Of a stretch of 64,000 nt of DNA, positions 1 to 8,173 are shown one piece after another. Source of the DNA: Tepidimonas alkaliphilus. GTDB lineage: Bacteria; Pseudomonadota; Gammaproteobacteria; Burkholderiales; Burkholderiaceae_C. Below the pieces are notes generated by a model, which saw only the letters and a program-made list of their open reading frames with translations, had not been told where the DNA came from and ran no database searches. Both the position numbers and the translations under genes were made by a program. The stretch is taken from contig NZ_VJNB01000004.1 of NCBI RefSeq assembly GCF_007556595.1, positions 148,435 through 212,434 of the forward strand, read 5' to 3'. Each line of letters begins with the position of its first letter. Position 1 is the first letter of the stretch.

Positions 1-3000
1 CACCCAGCACGGCAACGCGCAAACGTCGCTGCGTAGAAAATGAAGGTAGATCACAAAAGGCTCGTGGCTCGGGCCAGCAATGGGCGTGGCCGTGTGTGAG
101 TTCATCGTGAGCGGCTACCACAGCTGTAACGCCAAAGTAGCGTTGCAGCCGCTGCGCAACGTCGCGGCTGGGCGCGATCACGTACCGCGCGCCCAGCAGC
201 AGTGCGGCATGACGAGCGCGCCAAGCCTGGATATCGCGGGTGCCATCAGGTGCCGGATGCTGTTGCAGGCACCGTTGGCATTGGGAAGTCCCCTGCTCTC
301 CGCAGTAGTCTGTCCCGTTTTGGCTTAAATGAATTTGCGGGCAATATGAATAATGGTCATGGACGGTTACGTCATAAGGGACGCCTAAATGTCGAGGAAG
401 GTCAAAAATCGAGAGCGGCAAGCCTTGCCAATGATGAAAATGCACTTGCTGAATGCCGAGAGCTTTCAAATCCAGCACCAACTCACGGTATTCGTCCGGT
501 AGCCGATAATGCCAGCGTCGTTGGGTTGCAATCTTTCCGCTCATGACATACCAGATCACCCCTTCTGGATACGGCTGCAAGCGGATGAAGCTGGCCTTGT
601 GGCCCAAGGCCTCGGCCAGCTCGTGCTGATGGCGATCGGCTCCACCGGTGCCGTCGTGGGAGATCAGCAGGATGCGTGACCGGGTGGGATGTAGAAACCG
701 CGCGAGGTCGAGGACGCGTCGCGCTTTTTCCCATGGATCGCGGCGAATGAGTTGGTATATCGTTGATTCATAGTCAGGGTAGCGCTGGCGGATGATTTCA
801 ATCGCTTTTTGTACGCGCTGTTCGCGTTCGGCCCCAAAGCTGACGCTACCTCGATGAAAAACAAAGGTGTCCAGCGCGTGCACATGGCGCCAGCCAAGCT
901 TGCTGGCGCGCAAGCAAAAGTCGTTTTCCTCGCCGTAGCCGTGGCCGAAAGCTTCGGCATCAAAAGATCCGGTAGAGGCGAGGCAGGCGGCTTTGATATA
1001 CATGCAAAAGCCATGGGCGGTGGGCACGTCGAGCGTTTGGCCTGCAAACAAATGGGCGCAGAGTTGGGCCAGTTCGCCAGCGGTCCACCCTGGCGGTAAG
1101 GTCCCTCCTTCAGGCCAACAGGGGTAGCTGAAGAGAGTGGCGTGATTGGACCATGGGGTTGCGGTACCCACATCGGCTTGACGGTAGCATGCGGCACGCA
1201 GCCGATCGAGCCAGCCATCTGTGACCTCCGTGTCGCTGTTGAGCAACACGATATCCGTGCCCGCAGCGAGCTCGATACCCTCGTTGACGCTGCGGACAAA
1301 TCCGAGGTTCGTATCGTGGCGAATTAGTCGAATGTTTTTTAAGGTATGTTCGCCTACAAAAGTCTGGAGCCAAATTGTCAATTCTGGTTCCGGGCTGCAA
1401 TCATCGATGATGATAAGCTGCCAGTCGCTCGAAACTTTAGTTTTGATGACTGATTGAAGGCAGCGTTGGGTCTCATGAAGTCCGCGGTAAACCGGAACGA
1501 TGATTGTTGTTAAACCAGGCTTCACGACGTCGGCGAGAGGTGATAAGCATGCAGGGTGTCCTCGATCTCCAGAAGGTGAGGTAAAAGTACTTTCGGACAA
1601 CGATGGCGCGGCGTTAATGAGTGAAGAATAATTTTGCCAGGCTAGTCTCATGGTTTGAAGCGCTAAATCTCGCTCCCGCAAGAGTGTCTGGAGTCGTTCA
1701 ATCTCGGCCTGTTTTTCTCGTGCAGTCTGAAGCAGATGTTCGAACTGATGTCGAATTTTTAAAGCTTCTGTGTAGCTGCGGGCCAGAGCCCAGCCCTCGA
1801 GCGTGCCTGCGGATCCAAATGTAACGGTCAGCTCACCGCCATACCGAGCCAGTCGTTCGCCGATGGTGGGTGTAAGGGGAATTTGAATCTGCGCGTCGTC
1901 GCCTACGACCAGGATGACTTGCGACGTCATCAAAGCAGGGCTCAAGTTCAGCACGGTTCCGCTTGACCATTCGCGTAGGCGTTCGATCGCATGCTCGTCT
2001 TCTGCCGACCAAGTTAGACAGGTTTGACTGTCACCGTGGATGCGTAAGCCGAGATACAAGAGGATCAGCAATCCCGGCCGATCAGATGGATCGAGGCGCA
2101 GTCGTCGGTAATGTTCTTTTTCGGGCTCTTGAACAGTGGGAATGGACAGAATAATCGTTTGTTTCAGATTGCCAAGTTCAGCCCAGGTCGTGCTTTTGAA
2201 ATCCTCACGGAAGCCTTGTCCTTCATCGAAGAAAAGCTCGACGGCAAACGTGGCCTCAGCACGAGGAGAAGCTGTATCCGATGCCGTCAGAAGCGGGCTG
2301 GTCTGTTGCGCTGCTGATGAAACTGTTGGCACGCAGCGCAGGACAAACTGGTAGGTTAGGGCATGAGGTTGCCTGAGCAAGTGACGTCTTAGCCGCTCAG
2401 GTAAAGCTTCCCAGTTCGGGCGAAATTCGCTCGCCGCAATCGGCAGCTTGATGGGTTTGAGTTCCAGCGCTTGCCAGCCATGTGCGCTTAGCCAGTCTTG
2501 CAAGGAGTTCAGCGTGAAAAACCGAAGATGGGTTCGATCCAGTAGACCCTCGTCTCGGTAAACCCAGCGACCTTGCAGTAGTTCGGCCAACAGGCCGGCA
2601 TAGGCGACGTTCGGTACGGAGAGTAGCAGTTCTCCCTCTTCACCAAGAAGAGACTTGGCGTCATGCAGAACTTGCTCTGGGTTGCGTAAGTGCTCCAGGA
2701 CGTCGGCGCAGACGATCCAGCGGTAAGCTCGAGTCTGCAGCACGTCCGCCAGCCGCGCGGCGTCCAGATCCAAGACGTAAACTTCTCGGTAAAATCCATC
2801 GGCCAGGCAGGCCTCCTCACGTTGATGGGTAACCCCATCAATGGGGGGCGAAGCTCCTCCTAAACGACGAGCTAGCAGGCGCCCCAAGCTGCCTGTCCCC
2901 ATCCCGATATCGAGCACCGGGCCCGGATCTTGCTCGAGCCAAGCAGCTATGGCGTGCAACGAAGAATTGGTTTCGGACTCGATGTTGCGATGATAAAGAT

Positions 3001-3007
3001 GGGTCAT
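1..3007 (-). CDS. Methyltransferase-glycosyltransferase fusion protein (3' end beyond window)
   Basis: I translated this frame by hand from the ATG at 3007-3005 and it stays open for all 1002 codons to the left edge, so it is a real gene cut by the window. Residues 1-200 look like a class I SAM methyltransferase (VLDIGMGTGSLG at 31-42, VCADVLEHL at 99-107). Residues 250-400 are a beta-rich region I do not recognise, and 410-455 look like a short coiled coil. Residues 499-740 are a GT-A family 2 glycosyltransferase (TIIVPVYRG, IIIDDCSPEPE, LLNSDTEVTDGW, GYGEENDFCLR). From about 778 a GT-B/GT4-like domain starts (LLISHDGTGGADRHQHELA) with a Cys cluster (YCGEQGTSQCQRCL, 901-914) seen in some large polysaccharide transferases. 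The likely role is building or modifying O-antigen or another surface glycan; the exact sugars are unknown. It is divergent from the lytic transglycosylase gene. Confidence 0.9.
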   Translation of the reverse strand, partial: MTHLYHRNIESETNSSLHAIAAWLEQDPGPVLDIGMGTGSLGRLLARRLGGASPPIDGVTHQREEACLADGFYREVYVLDLDAARLADVLQTRAYRWIVCADVLEHLRNPEQVLHDAKSLLGEEGELLLSVPNVAYAGLLAELLQGRWVYRDEGLLDRTHLRFFTLNSLQDWLSAHGWQALELKPIKLPIAASEFRPNWEALPERLRRHLLRQPHALTYQFVLRCVPTVSSAAQQTSPLLTASDTASPRAEATFAVELFFDEGQGFREDFKSTTWAELGNLKQTIILSIPTVQEPEKEHYRRLRLDPSDRPGLLILLYLGLRIHGDSQTCLTWSAEDEHAIERLREWSSGTVLNLSPALMTSQVILVVGDDAQIQIPLTPTIGERLARYGGELTVTFGSAGTLEGWALARSYTEALKIRHQFEHLLQTAREKQAEIERLQTLLRERDLALQTMRLAWQNYSSLINAAPSLSESTFTSPSGDRGHPACLSPLADVVKPGLTTIIVPVYRGLHETQRCLQSVIKTKVSSDWQLIIIDDCSPEPELTIWLQTFVGEHTLKNIRLIRHDTNLGFVRSVNEGIELAAGTDIVLLNSDTEVTDGWLDRLRAACYRQADVGTATPWSNHATLFSYPCWPEGGTLPPGWTAGELAQLCAHLFAGQTLDVPTAHGFCMYIKAACLASTGSFDAEAFGHGYGEENDFCLRASKLGWRHVHALDTFVFHRGSVSFGAEREQRVQKAIEIIRQRYPDYESTIYQLIRRDPWEKARRVLDLARFLHPTRSRILLISHDGTGGADRHQHELAEALGHKASFIRLQPYPEGVIWYVMSGKIATQRRWHYRLPDEYRELVLDLKALGIQQVHFHHWQGLPLSIFDLPRHLGVPYDVTVHDHYSYCPQIHLSQNGTDYCGEQGTSQCQRCLQQHPAPDGTRDIQAWRARHAALLLGARYVIAPSRDVAQRLQRYFGVTAVVAAHDELTHGHAHCWPEPRAFCDLPSFSTQRRLRVAVLG

Positions 3008-3040
3008 AGGGGCACGGTAACGAGATCGTAAAAAGCTCAT

Positions 3041-3069
3041 TTTAGACGTGAAGAGCGCGTTCTTATAAC
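3041..3069 (+). promoter_or_regulatory. Candidate sigma-70 promoter for the lytic transglycosylase gene
   Basis: TTTAGA (3041-3046) and TATAAC (3064-3069) match the -35 and -10 consensus at 4/6 and 5/6, with a 17-bp spacer. Transcription would start near 3076. This argues against translation from the TTG or GTG at 3070-3075 and favours TTG 3085 or GTG 3100. It lies in the 62-92 bp gap to the divergent glycosyltransferase gene. Confidence 0.4.
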
Positions 3070-3099
3070 TTGGTGTCAGGGTTGAAAGTTCGCAGACAC

Positions 3100-3777
3100 G
3101 TGCCTCGCTTAGTCCAGCAGTCGTTCGAAGTGGGTCGCCGGCGCTTTGGTCGCATTGCGCTGGCGGCTGCCTTGTCGCCGTGGGCCCACGCTCGTTCTTG
3201 GAAGTCCGTAGATAGCTCGGGGACAGTTCACCTGGGCAACGAGCTTCCTCCCGAAGGTTTGGATGCCATACAATGGTTGGAGAGTCCGGAGCGAAAGGAC
3301 GGCGAAATTGAAGCCGCTATCGGAAGTTACGTTAAACCCCAGCAATTTCCAGGCTACTCAGCTGTTAGGGAAATCCTTCTTCTAGCCGCTCGATCGAACG
3401 GCCTGGAGCCAGGATTAGTGGTGGCCGTGGCGGCAGTAGAATCCAGATTTAATGTTCTGGCGGTTTCGCCTAAGGGTGCGCTAGGATTAATGCAAATACT
3501 TCCCTCGACAGCGCGCCTTTATGGTTGGAGCCACTTGCCGCCAGATCGGCTTCGTGCAACGCTTCTGACTGCAGAACCTAATGCGATAACTGGAGCGAAA
3601 GTCCTGGCTGATTTATTACGGCGTTGGAACGGAAGGCTGGAGCTTGCTTTGGCAGCGTATAACGCCGGCCCTGGCGCTGTAAGTCGTTATGGTGACGTTA
3701 TTCCGCCCTATCGTGAAACGGAGTCTTATGTTCCGACAGTCCTGCGTTTGTTTGCGCGTTGGCGCCATGTAGTTTGA
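3100..3777 (+). CDS. Lytic transglycosylase, SLT domain, Tat-like signal
   Basis: A predicted periplasmic murein lytic transglycosylase that would cleave the glycan strands of peptidoglycan. The C-terminal half carries the goose-lysozyme/SLT signature: the catalytic Glu in AVAAVESRFN, then SPKGALGLMQILPSTA and AAYNAGPGAV. The N-terminus reads GRRRFGRIALAAALSPWAHA, which resembles a twin-arginine signal peptide with cleavage after AHA. The following SVDSSGTVHLGNELP resembles a DUF4124-type segment. There is no ATG start. I chose GTG 3100 because the candidate promoter places the transcript start near 3076; the frame is also open from TTG 3070, GTG 3073 and TTG 3085. It lies 38 bp before the sugar-phosphate transferase gene on the same strand. 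Family assignment is firm; the start codon and Tat export are inferred. Confidence 0.85.
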   Translation: MPRLVQQSFEVGRRRFGRIALAAALSPWAHARSWKSVDSSGTVHLGNELPPEGLDAIQWLESPERKDGEIEAAIGSYVKPQQFPGYSAVREILLLAARSNGLEPGLVVAVAAVESRFNVLAVSPKGALGLMQILPSTARLYGWSHLPPDRLRATLLTAEPNAITGAKVLADLLRRWNGRLELALAAYNAGPGAVSRYGDVIPPYRETESYVPTVLRLFARWRHVV

Positions 3778-3815
3778 GAGTCTAAAGCTATGATTGGCCG
3801 GGAGAAGGCGGGCTT

Positions 3816-4919
3816 GTGTTGATCAAATTCCTTGTGGCTGTGGCTGTGGCTTTCGTCGGGTGTGGGCTTGGGGTTCGATATACGCCGAATGCATGGCGCA
3901 AATATCCCCAAGACCGCCCACAACGTTTTTATGAGGGTGAGGTTTCCCGTCTCGGTGGTGTCGTTTTATTCTTAACCTTTATTTTGATCGGATTGGCAAG
4001 CGGTTATTACGAAGTCTTTGTGAAGACGACTGGTGGCAAAGAAAACTTTTTGTGGTGGGTTTATTTGGCGCTAGCGTTAGCGCCTGCATGGCTGGCTGGC
4101 ACAATCGAAGATATCAAGCATAACGTTCGTCCAGCTTGGAGGTTTCTGGCTACTTTTGCTACAGCTTTGTTGGCAATTTGGCTTTTTGACATCAAAGTGA
4201 GCTCGCTAGGGGTTCGATGGATTGATAGTTGGTGGAGTGTTGTTCCGTGGTTGAGTGTTCTGTTGCCAGTGATGGCGGTTGCCGCTCTTCCACATGCAAT
4301 CAATTTTATTGATGGCTACAATGGCCTGGCGGCCACAACCGTTTTATTGATATCTCTGGCTCTTTTATACGTTGCGATCAAGGTGGATGATTGGTTGGTG
4401 GCTTCAGTCGTGATCGTGCTTACGGGGGTCACGTTGGGCTTTTGGTTTTGGAATTATCCGAGAGGATTGTTGTTTGCGGGCGATGGCGGAGCTTACTTTT
4501 TTGGGGGGGTTGTGGCGATCAGTAGCTTATTGCTAATTCAGCGTAATACTGAGGTTTCGCCGTGGTTTCCTGTTTTGTTGTTGGCTTATCCGTTGATGGA
4601 GTTGCTGTTTTCAATTTATCGGCGTTTGGTCCGGGGCGTATCACCGACTGTGGCGGATGCTTTGCACTTTCATCAGCTGATTTATCGGAGAATTGTTCGA
4701 GGGGTCTTTGAGGGAGATGAAGTCCGGCGGGTTTTGGTGAGAAATAATAAAACATCTCCTTATTTATGGGGAATGGCTCTTTTGGGCATTATACCTGCAA
4801 TGCTTTTTTGGCGGCAAACCGTCATTCTTTTTATTTTTTTTGTGAATTTTGTTTTTTTATATGTATCGGCCTATCTGATTATCATACGCTTTAAGACGCC
4901 TCGGTGGTTGCGACGCTAA
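3816..4919 (+). CDS. WecA/MraY-family undecaprenyl-phosphate sugar-1-phosphate transferase
   Basis: A polytopic inner-membrane enzyme of 367 residues that would transfer a HexNAc-1-phosphate from a UDP-sugar to undecaprenyl phosphate, the first step of O-antigen-type glycan synthesis. Family motifs are in order: TIEDIKHNVRPAWRF (the Asp/Glu-rich cytoplasmic loop), AINFIDGYNGLA (catalytic Asp loop), AGDGGAYFFGG, and the His-rich HFHQLIYRR loop. About ten hydrophobic segments are visible. The start is GTG 3816 behind GGAG; TTG 3819 is next. Codon use is AT-rich compared with metK or gltB (runs of TTT, ATT, GTT), which suggests a different origin. The sugar cannot be read from sequence; WecA-like and WbpL-like enzymes share these motifs. 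Confidence 0.88.
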   Translation: MLIKFLVAVAVAFVGCGLGVRYTPNAWRKYPQDRPQRFYEGEVSRLGGVVLFLTFILIGLASGYYEVFVKTTGGKENFLWWVYLALALAPAWLAGTIEDIKHNVRPAWRFLATFATALLAIWLFDIKVSSLGVRWIDSWWSVVPWLSVLLPVMAVAALPHAINFIDGYNGLAATTVLLISLALLYVAIKVDDWLVASVVIVLTGVTLGFWFWNYPRGLLFAGDGGAYFFGGVVAISSLLLIQRNTEVSPWFPVLLLAYPLMELLFSIYRRLVRGVSPTVADALHFHQLIYRRIVRGVFEGDEVRRVLVRNNKTSPYLWGMALLGIIPAMLFWRQTVILFIFFVNFVFLYVSAYLIIIRFKTPRWLRR

Positions 4920-4939
4920 AAGGTACGGAGTTTGTTGTG

Positions 4940-6949
4940 ATGACGGAAATGCATTTGCGCCGCGCAGGGATCTTGACGTTTGCGGTCTCGGCCTTGGCCA
5001 TATGGCTTGTATATTGGCCTGGTTTGCGGAATGAGTTCGTATTCGATGATTTTCGATTCATTGATGGCTCGTTGCCGCTAGACAGGCCGTATAGCTTCTG
5101 GCTTGGATTTAGATCTCTATGGAGCGTTAGCTTTCCTTTTATTCATCAAGTTATCGGTCCAGATGTGGCCTGGCAGCGCGCTTTCAATATTCTCTTGCAC
5201 TTAGCGAACGCATGGTTACTTTGGTTGCTCGTGCGGTGGCTTTTTGACCAGGCTCTGAGGCAAGAAAATGCTGAGCCGCCAAATGTAAAAAAGAGCGGGG
5301 CTCTGCCGATTGATGGCGCCGGACAAGCGGCTGTAGCGTTGGCGATTTTGCTGTGGGCTGTTAATCCGGTGGCAGTTTATTCTGTTATTTATCTTATCCA
5401 GCGCAGCTCACTTATGGCCATGTTTTTTATGTTGGCCATGTTTGTCTTTTTTATACAGGCCTTGCGTTCAAAGAATTGGTATTGGGGTTTGGCTTCCGGG
5501 CTAAGTTATGGCCTGGTATTGCTCTCAAAAGAACATGCGGCGCCTTCGATAGCTCTTTTGCTTCCGATTTATGTATTTTGGAGTCGCCCGTCTTTCCGTT
5601 CATTGGCGATCTTCGGAGGGGGGCTTGGGCTTTTGGCTCTGCTTGCAGCTGTATGGTTAATCCAGCTGAAAGGTTGGAAACTTGGAGCTGCAACTGAAGA
5701 TATGGTTAAGTATTACCTGGAGGATATTAAAAAGGTTAATGTTAACGTCGAAGGTAAGCTTTACATTTTAAGTTTGATTAATCAGTTGAGATTGTTTCTT
5801 TATTATGGATTTCTGTGGTTTGTTCCGTGGACGGGCTGGTTGAGCATTGATGTTCGAACCAGCTTCCCCGTTGAATTATTCAGTTGGCATTTGGTTGGCG
5901 CGGCGATGGCCGTGGTCCTTATTGCTGCCTCAATTTATGTGCTGATAGCGAAAAGGGGTCGCGTAGCCTTGGCCGGTCTGGCGATTCTTATGCCGGCGGT
6001 TCTGTTTACGACCGAGTTGGCCTATGTGCGCATCCAAGAAGTGTTTGTGCTCTACCGAAGTTATCTTTGGTCGGTATCGTGGCCGATTCTTGTGGCGCTG
6101 GCCCTCACGGTTCTAAAGCGAGAGAAAGCGATTTACATCCTTGGTTTAGGATTGGTCATTTTATTTGCATGGATGGCGCGCGATCGGGTGGCTAGTTTTC
6201 GCGATAACGTAACGGTATGGAAGGATGCAGTAGAGAAGATCGATTTAGAGGCGGGCCCAGAAGTTCTGGGTCGCTGGCGGGCGCCGCTCAATCTATCAAT
6301 GGGATTGCTGCAAAAGAAAGATTATCAAGAAGCTTTGCGTTACGCTGAGCTGGCGGATAAATTGAAAAGTCCTGAAGGTCTGGGAAAATTTAATCAGGCG
6401 ACAGCTTTGGCTAATCTTGGGAACATCGATCAGGCGCTCACGCTCTACGAGATGGCTGAGGCTGAAGGTTTTCCGAGGCCGGAAATTCTTAATAGGGATC
6501 GGGCCATTATTTTGATGGCGGTTGGGCGATTTGATGAAGCGTTATCGTCACTTGACAAAGCCTTGGCGATTACTCAAAACAAGGAGTTTCGGGCTGATTT
6601 GTTAATTCGTGCCGGACGTGCTGCAAATAATAGCGGGCAATACGATCGGGCTATACAATATTATGAGAGTCTAAGGTTGGTTAAGCCTGATTTAACAGCA
6701 GCACCCATTGGTATTGCCTATTCATACTATAAAAAGGGGGATGTTGACTCGGCTCTAAAAACGCTCAATCAGTCGCTGGCTAAGAAGCCAACTGCGGATG
6801 TATTGCACGCTCGCTCTTTTTTGTTCTACCAGATGGGCAATAGGGATAGAGCTCTAAACGACATTAATGTTGCCTTGGTTATCGAACCAGGTAACCCGGT
6901 TTACCAGGCATTCAAGCAAAAAGTGTTGGCTGGACAGAAGGTTGAATAG
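4940..6949 (+). CDS. Membrane protein with GT-C-like N-terminus and C-terminal TPR repeats
   Basis: About 669 residues. The first ~420 hold roughly ten to eleven hydrophobic helices. An acidic FVFDDFRFID motif sits in the first periplasmic loop, as in GT-C glycosyltransferases that use polyprenyl-linked sugars. Residues ~450-660 are a run of tetratricopeptide-like repeats (for example YQEALRYAELADKL, GRFDEALSSLDKAL, GQYDRAIQYYESL). The fold resembles the TMTC-like membrane-TPR proteins often found beside polysaccharide genes. It follows the sugar-phosphate transferase after 20 bp and shares its low GC, so the two probably form one transcript. I chose ATG 4940 behind CGGAG; GTG 4904 and GTG 4937 are also in frame. 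The activity is unproven: it could be a glycosyltransferase or a scaffold for glycan assembly. Confidence 0.75.
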   Translation: MTEMHLRRAGILTFAVSALAIWLVYWPGLRNEFVFDDFRFIDGSLPLDRPYSFWLGFRSLWSVSFPFIHQVIGPDVAWQRAFNILLHLANAWLLWLLVRWLFDQALRQENAEPPNVKKSGALPIDGAGQAAVALAILLWAVNPVAVYSVIYLIQRSSLMAMFFMLAMFVFFIQALRSKNWYWGLASGLSYGLVLLSKEHAAPSIALLLPIYVFWSRPSFRSLAIFGGGLGLLALLAAVWLIQLKGWKLGAATEDMVKYYLEDIKKVNVNVEGKLYILSLINQLRLFLYYGFLWFVPWTGWLSIDVRTSFPVELFSWHLVGAAMAVVLIAASIYVLIAKRGRVALAGLAILMPAVLFTTELAYVRIQEVFVLYRSYLWSVSWPILVALALTVLKREKAIYILGLGLVILFAWMARDRVASFRDNVTVWKDAVEKIDLEAGPEVLGRWRAPLNLSMGLLQKKDYQEALRYAELADKLKSPEGLGKFNQATALANLGNIDQALTLYEMAEAEGFPRPEILNRDRAIILMAVGRFDEALSSLDKALAITQNKEFRADLLIRAGRAANNSGQYDRAIQYYESLRLVKPDLTAAPIGIAYSYYKKGDVDSALKTLNQSLAKKPTADVLHARSFLFYQMGNRDRALNDINVALVIEPGNPVYQAFKQKVLAGQKVE

Positions 6950-6958
6950 GATCTCAAT

Positions 6959-6987
6959 AGAGGCGGAGTAAGGAATTTACCGCCTCT
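6959..6987 (+). terminator. Stem-loop after the TPR gene
   Basis: AGAGGCGG at 6959-6966 pairs with CCGCCTCT at 6980-6987, and GTAA/TTAC can extend the stem inward. It starts 10 bp after the TPR gene stop. No strong T-tract follows, so it may be a weak terminator or an RNA-end stabilising hairpin. Confidence 0.45.
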
Positions 6988-7039
6988 CTGGTGCGGGGTT
7001 CGCGAGTTACTCCGCGCGCCGACTGATGTTGCGTAAAAG

Positions 7040-8171
7040 CTAGGTGTTTTATCCCGGATGATTGGATAATGCCGCACCGGCGCGGCTACCTGACGGCGCG
7101 CAGTGTCTTGCAGGAGCTGCTGCTTGCTGGAGGCGCCGACCTGAAGCCATCATCCAGGAGGTCCCAGGCATGATGATCCGCCTGCACAGGAACGCGCGCA
7201 CCACGCCGACGATCCGAGCGGAAAGTGCGGCCAGTCAGGAGCCGATCCACGTGTTGGCGCAGCGCTGCCGGGTCTCGCCCACCACGGTGATGCGCTGGAA
7301 GCACCGCGACAGCGTCGAAGATCGGCCCCACACGCCGTATCGGCTGCGGACGACTTTGAGGCCGGCGCAAGAGGTGATCGCGGTGGATGCGCCAAGACGC
7401 TGCTGCTGTCGCTGGACGATCTTCTGGCGGTCATGCGCGAGTTCGTCAACCCGGACGTCTCCCGTTCGGGGCTGGATCGTTGCCTGCGCCGCCACGGGGT
7501 AAGCAACCTCAAGGCGCTGCAGCCGCAAGTGCCCAAGGTCCGGCACGGCACCTTAGGCGCCTACGAGCCAGGCTACGTGCACATCGATGTGAAGTATCTG
7601 CTGCAGATGGCCGATGAGGATCGGCGACGCTACCCGTTCGTGGCCATCGACTGCGCGCAGCGCTCAAGTGTTCATCCAGATCAAGAGCGCCAGGACCGCG
7701 CGCGCCGCACGCTCGTTTCTGTCGGCCCTCATCAGGGCCTGCCCGCTGCGCATCCGCACGATCCTCACCGAAAACGAGCCGAAGGCGAAGTTTCAGCGCA
7801 GCTATAACGGCAGGGAGTTCACCGACCGCTTTGTCATCACGGGCGAGTGCACGCCCACCGGGTAGCACGTCTTCGATGAGCTGTGCGCCTCTCTGGGCAT
7901 CGAGCATCGGCTCACCCGTCCACGGCGCCCCTAGACCAACGGCATGGCGGAGCGCTTTAACAGCCGCATCGAAGAAGTGCTGCGCAGCCATCACTTCATC
8001 AGCGGCCAGGACTTGGAGCAAACTCTCTTACGCGACGCTTGGCTCTCCAACCATCACTTGCCCCAGGCCGCCCTTGCCCGCACGCCCATGCAGGCCATGA
8101 AGGACTGGTACCAGCGAAGGCCGGATCTGTTCCAAAAGCGACCTTTCAATCTTCCGGGACATGACAACTAG
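7040..8171 (+). mobile_element. Decayed IS481-family insertion sequence at a CTAG target
   Basis: The element is bounded by CTAG at 7040-7043 and 8168-8171, the preferred target core of IS481-type elements. Just inside are imperfect inverted ends: TGTTTTATCCCGGATGA at 7045-7061 matches the reverse complement of 8150-8166 at 13 of 17 bases, including TCCCGGA. One transposase gene fills the interior and is broken. The right end lies three bases before the metK stop codon, so the insertion took the place of whatever followed metK. The boundaries rest on these repeats and have not been compared with an empty site. Confidence 0.75.
7170..8171 (+). pseudogene. IS481-family transposase, frameshifted and with internal stops
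   Basis: The reading begins MMIRLHRNARTTPTIRAE behind AGGAGG and has a helix-turn-helix (VLAQRCRVSPTTVMRWKHRD). The frame shifts near 7380 into MREFVNPDVSRSGLDRCL and EPGYVHIDVKYL, then shifts back near 7650 into VFIQIKSARTARAARSF. In-frame TAG codons at 7863-7865 and 7932-7934 stand where Gln (CAG) is expected. Of the DDE residues, the first Asp (HIDVKY) and the Glu (MAERFNSRIEE) remain. The second region reads LTEN with extra residues instead of LTDNG. The final stop TAG (8169-8171) is part of the CTAG target sequence. The gene cannot make an active transposase. Confidence 0.9.
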
Positions 8172-8173
8172 GT

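Noticed and set aside
3790..3822. A 10-codon reading frame (ATG 3790) before the sugar-phosphate transferase gene
   Set aside because: It is too short and featureless to call. The GGAG inside it serves the GTG start at 3816.
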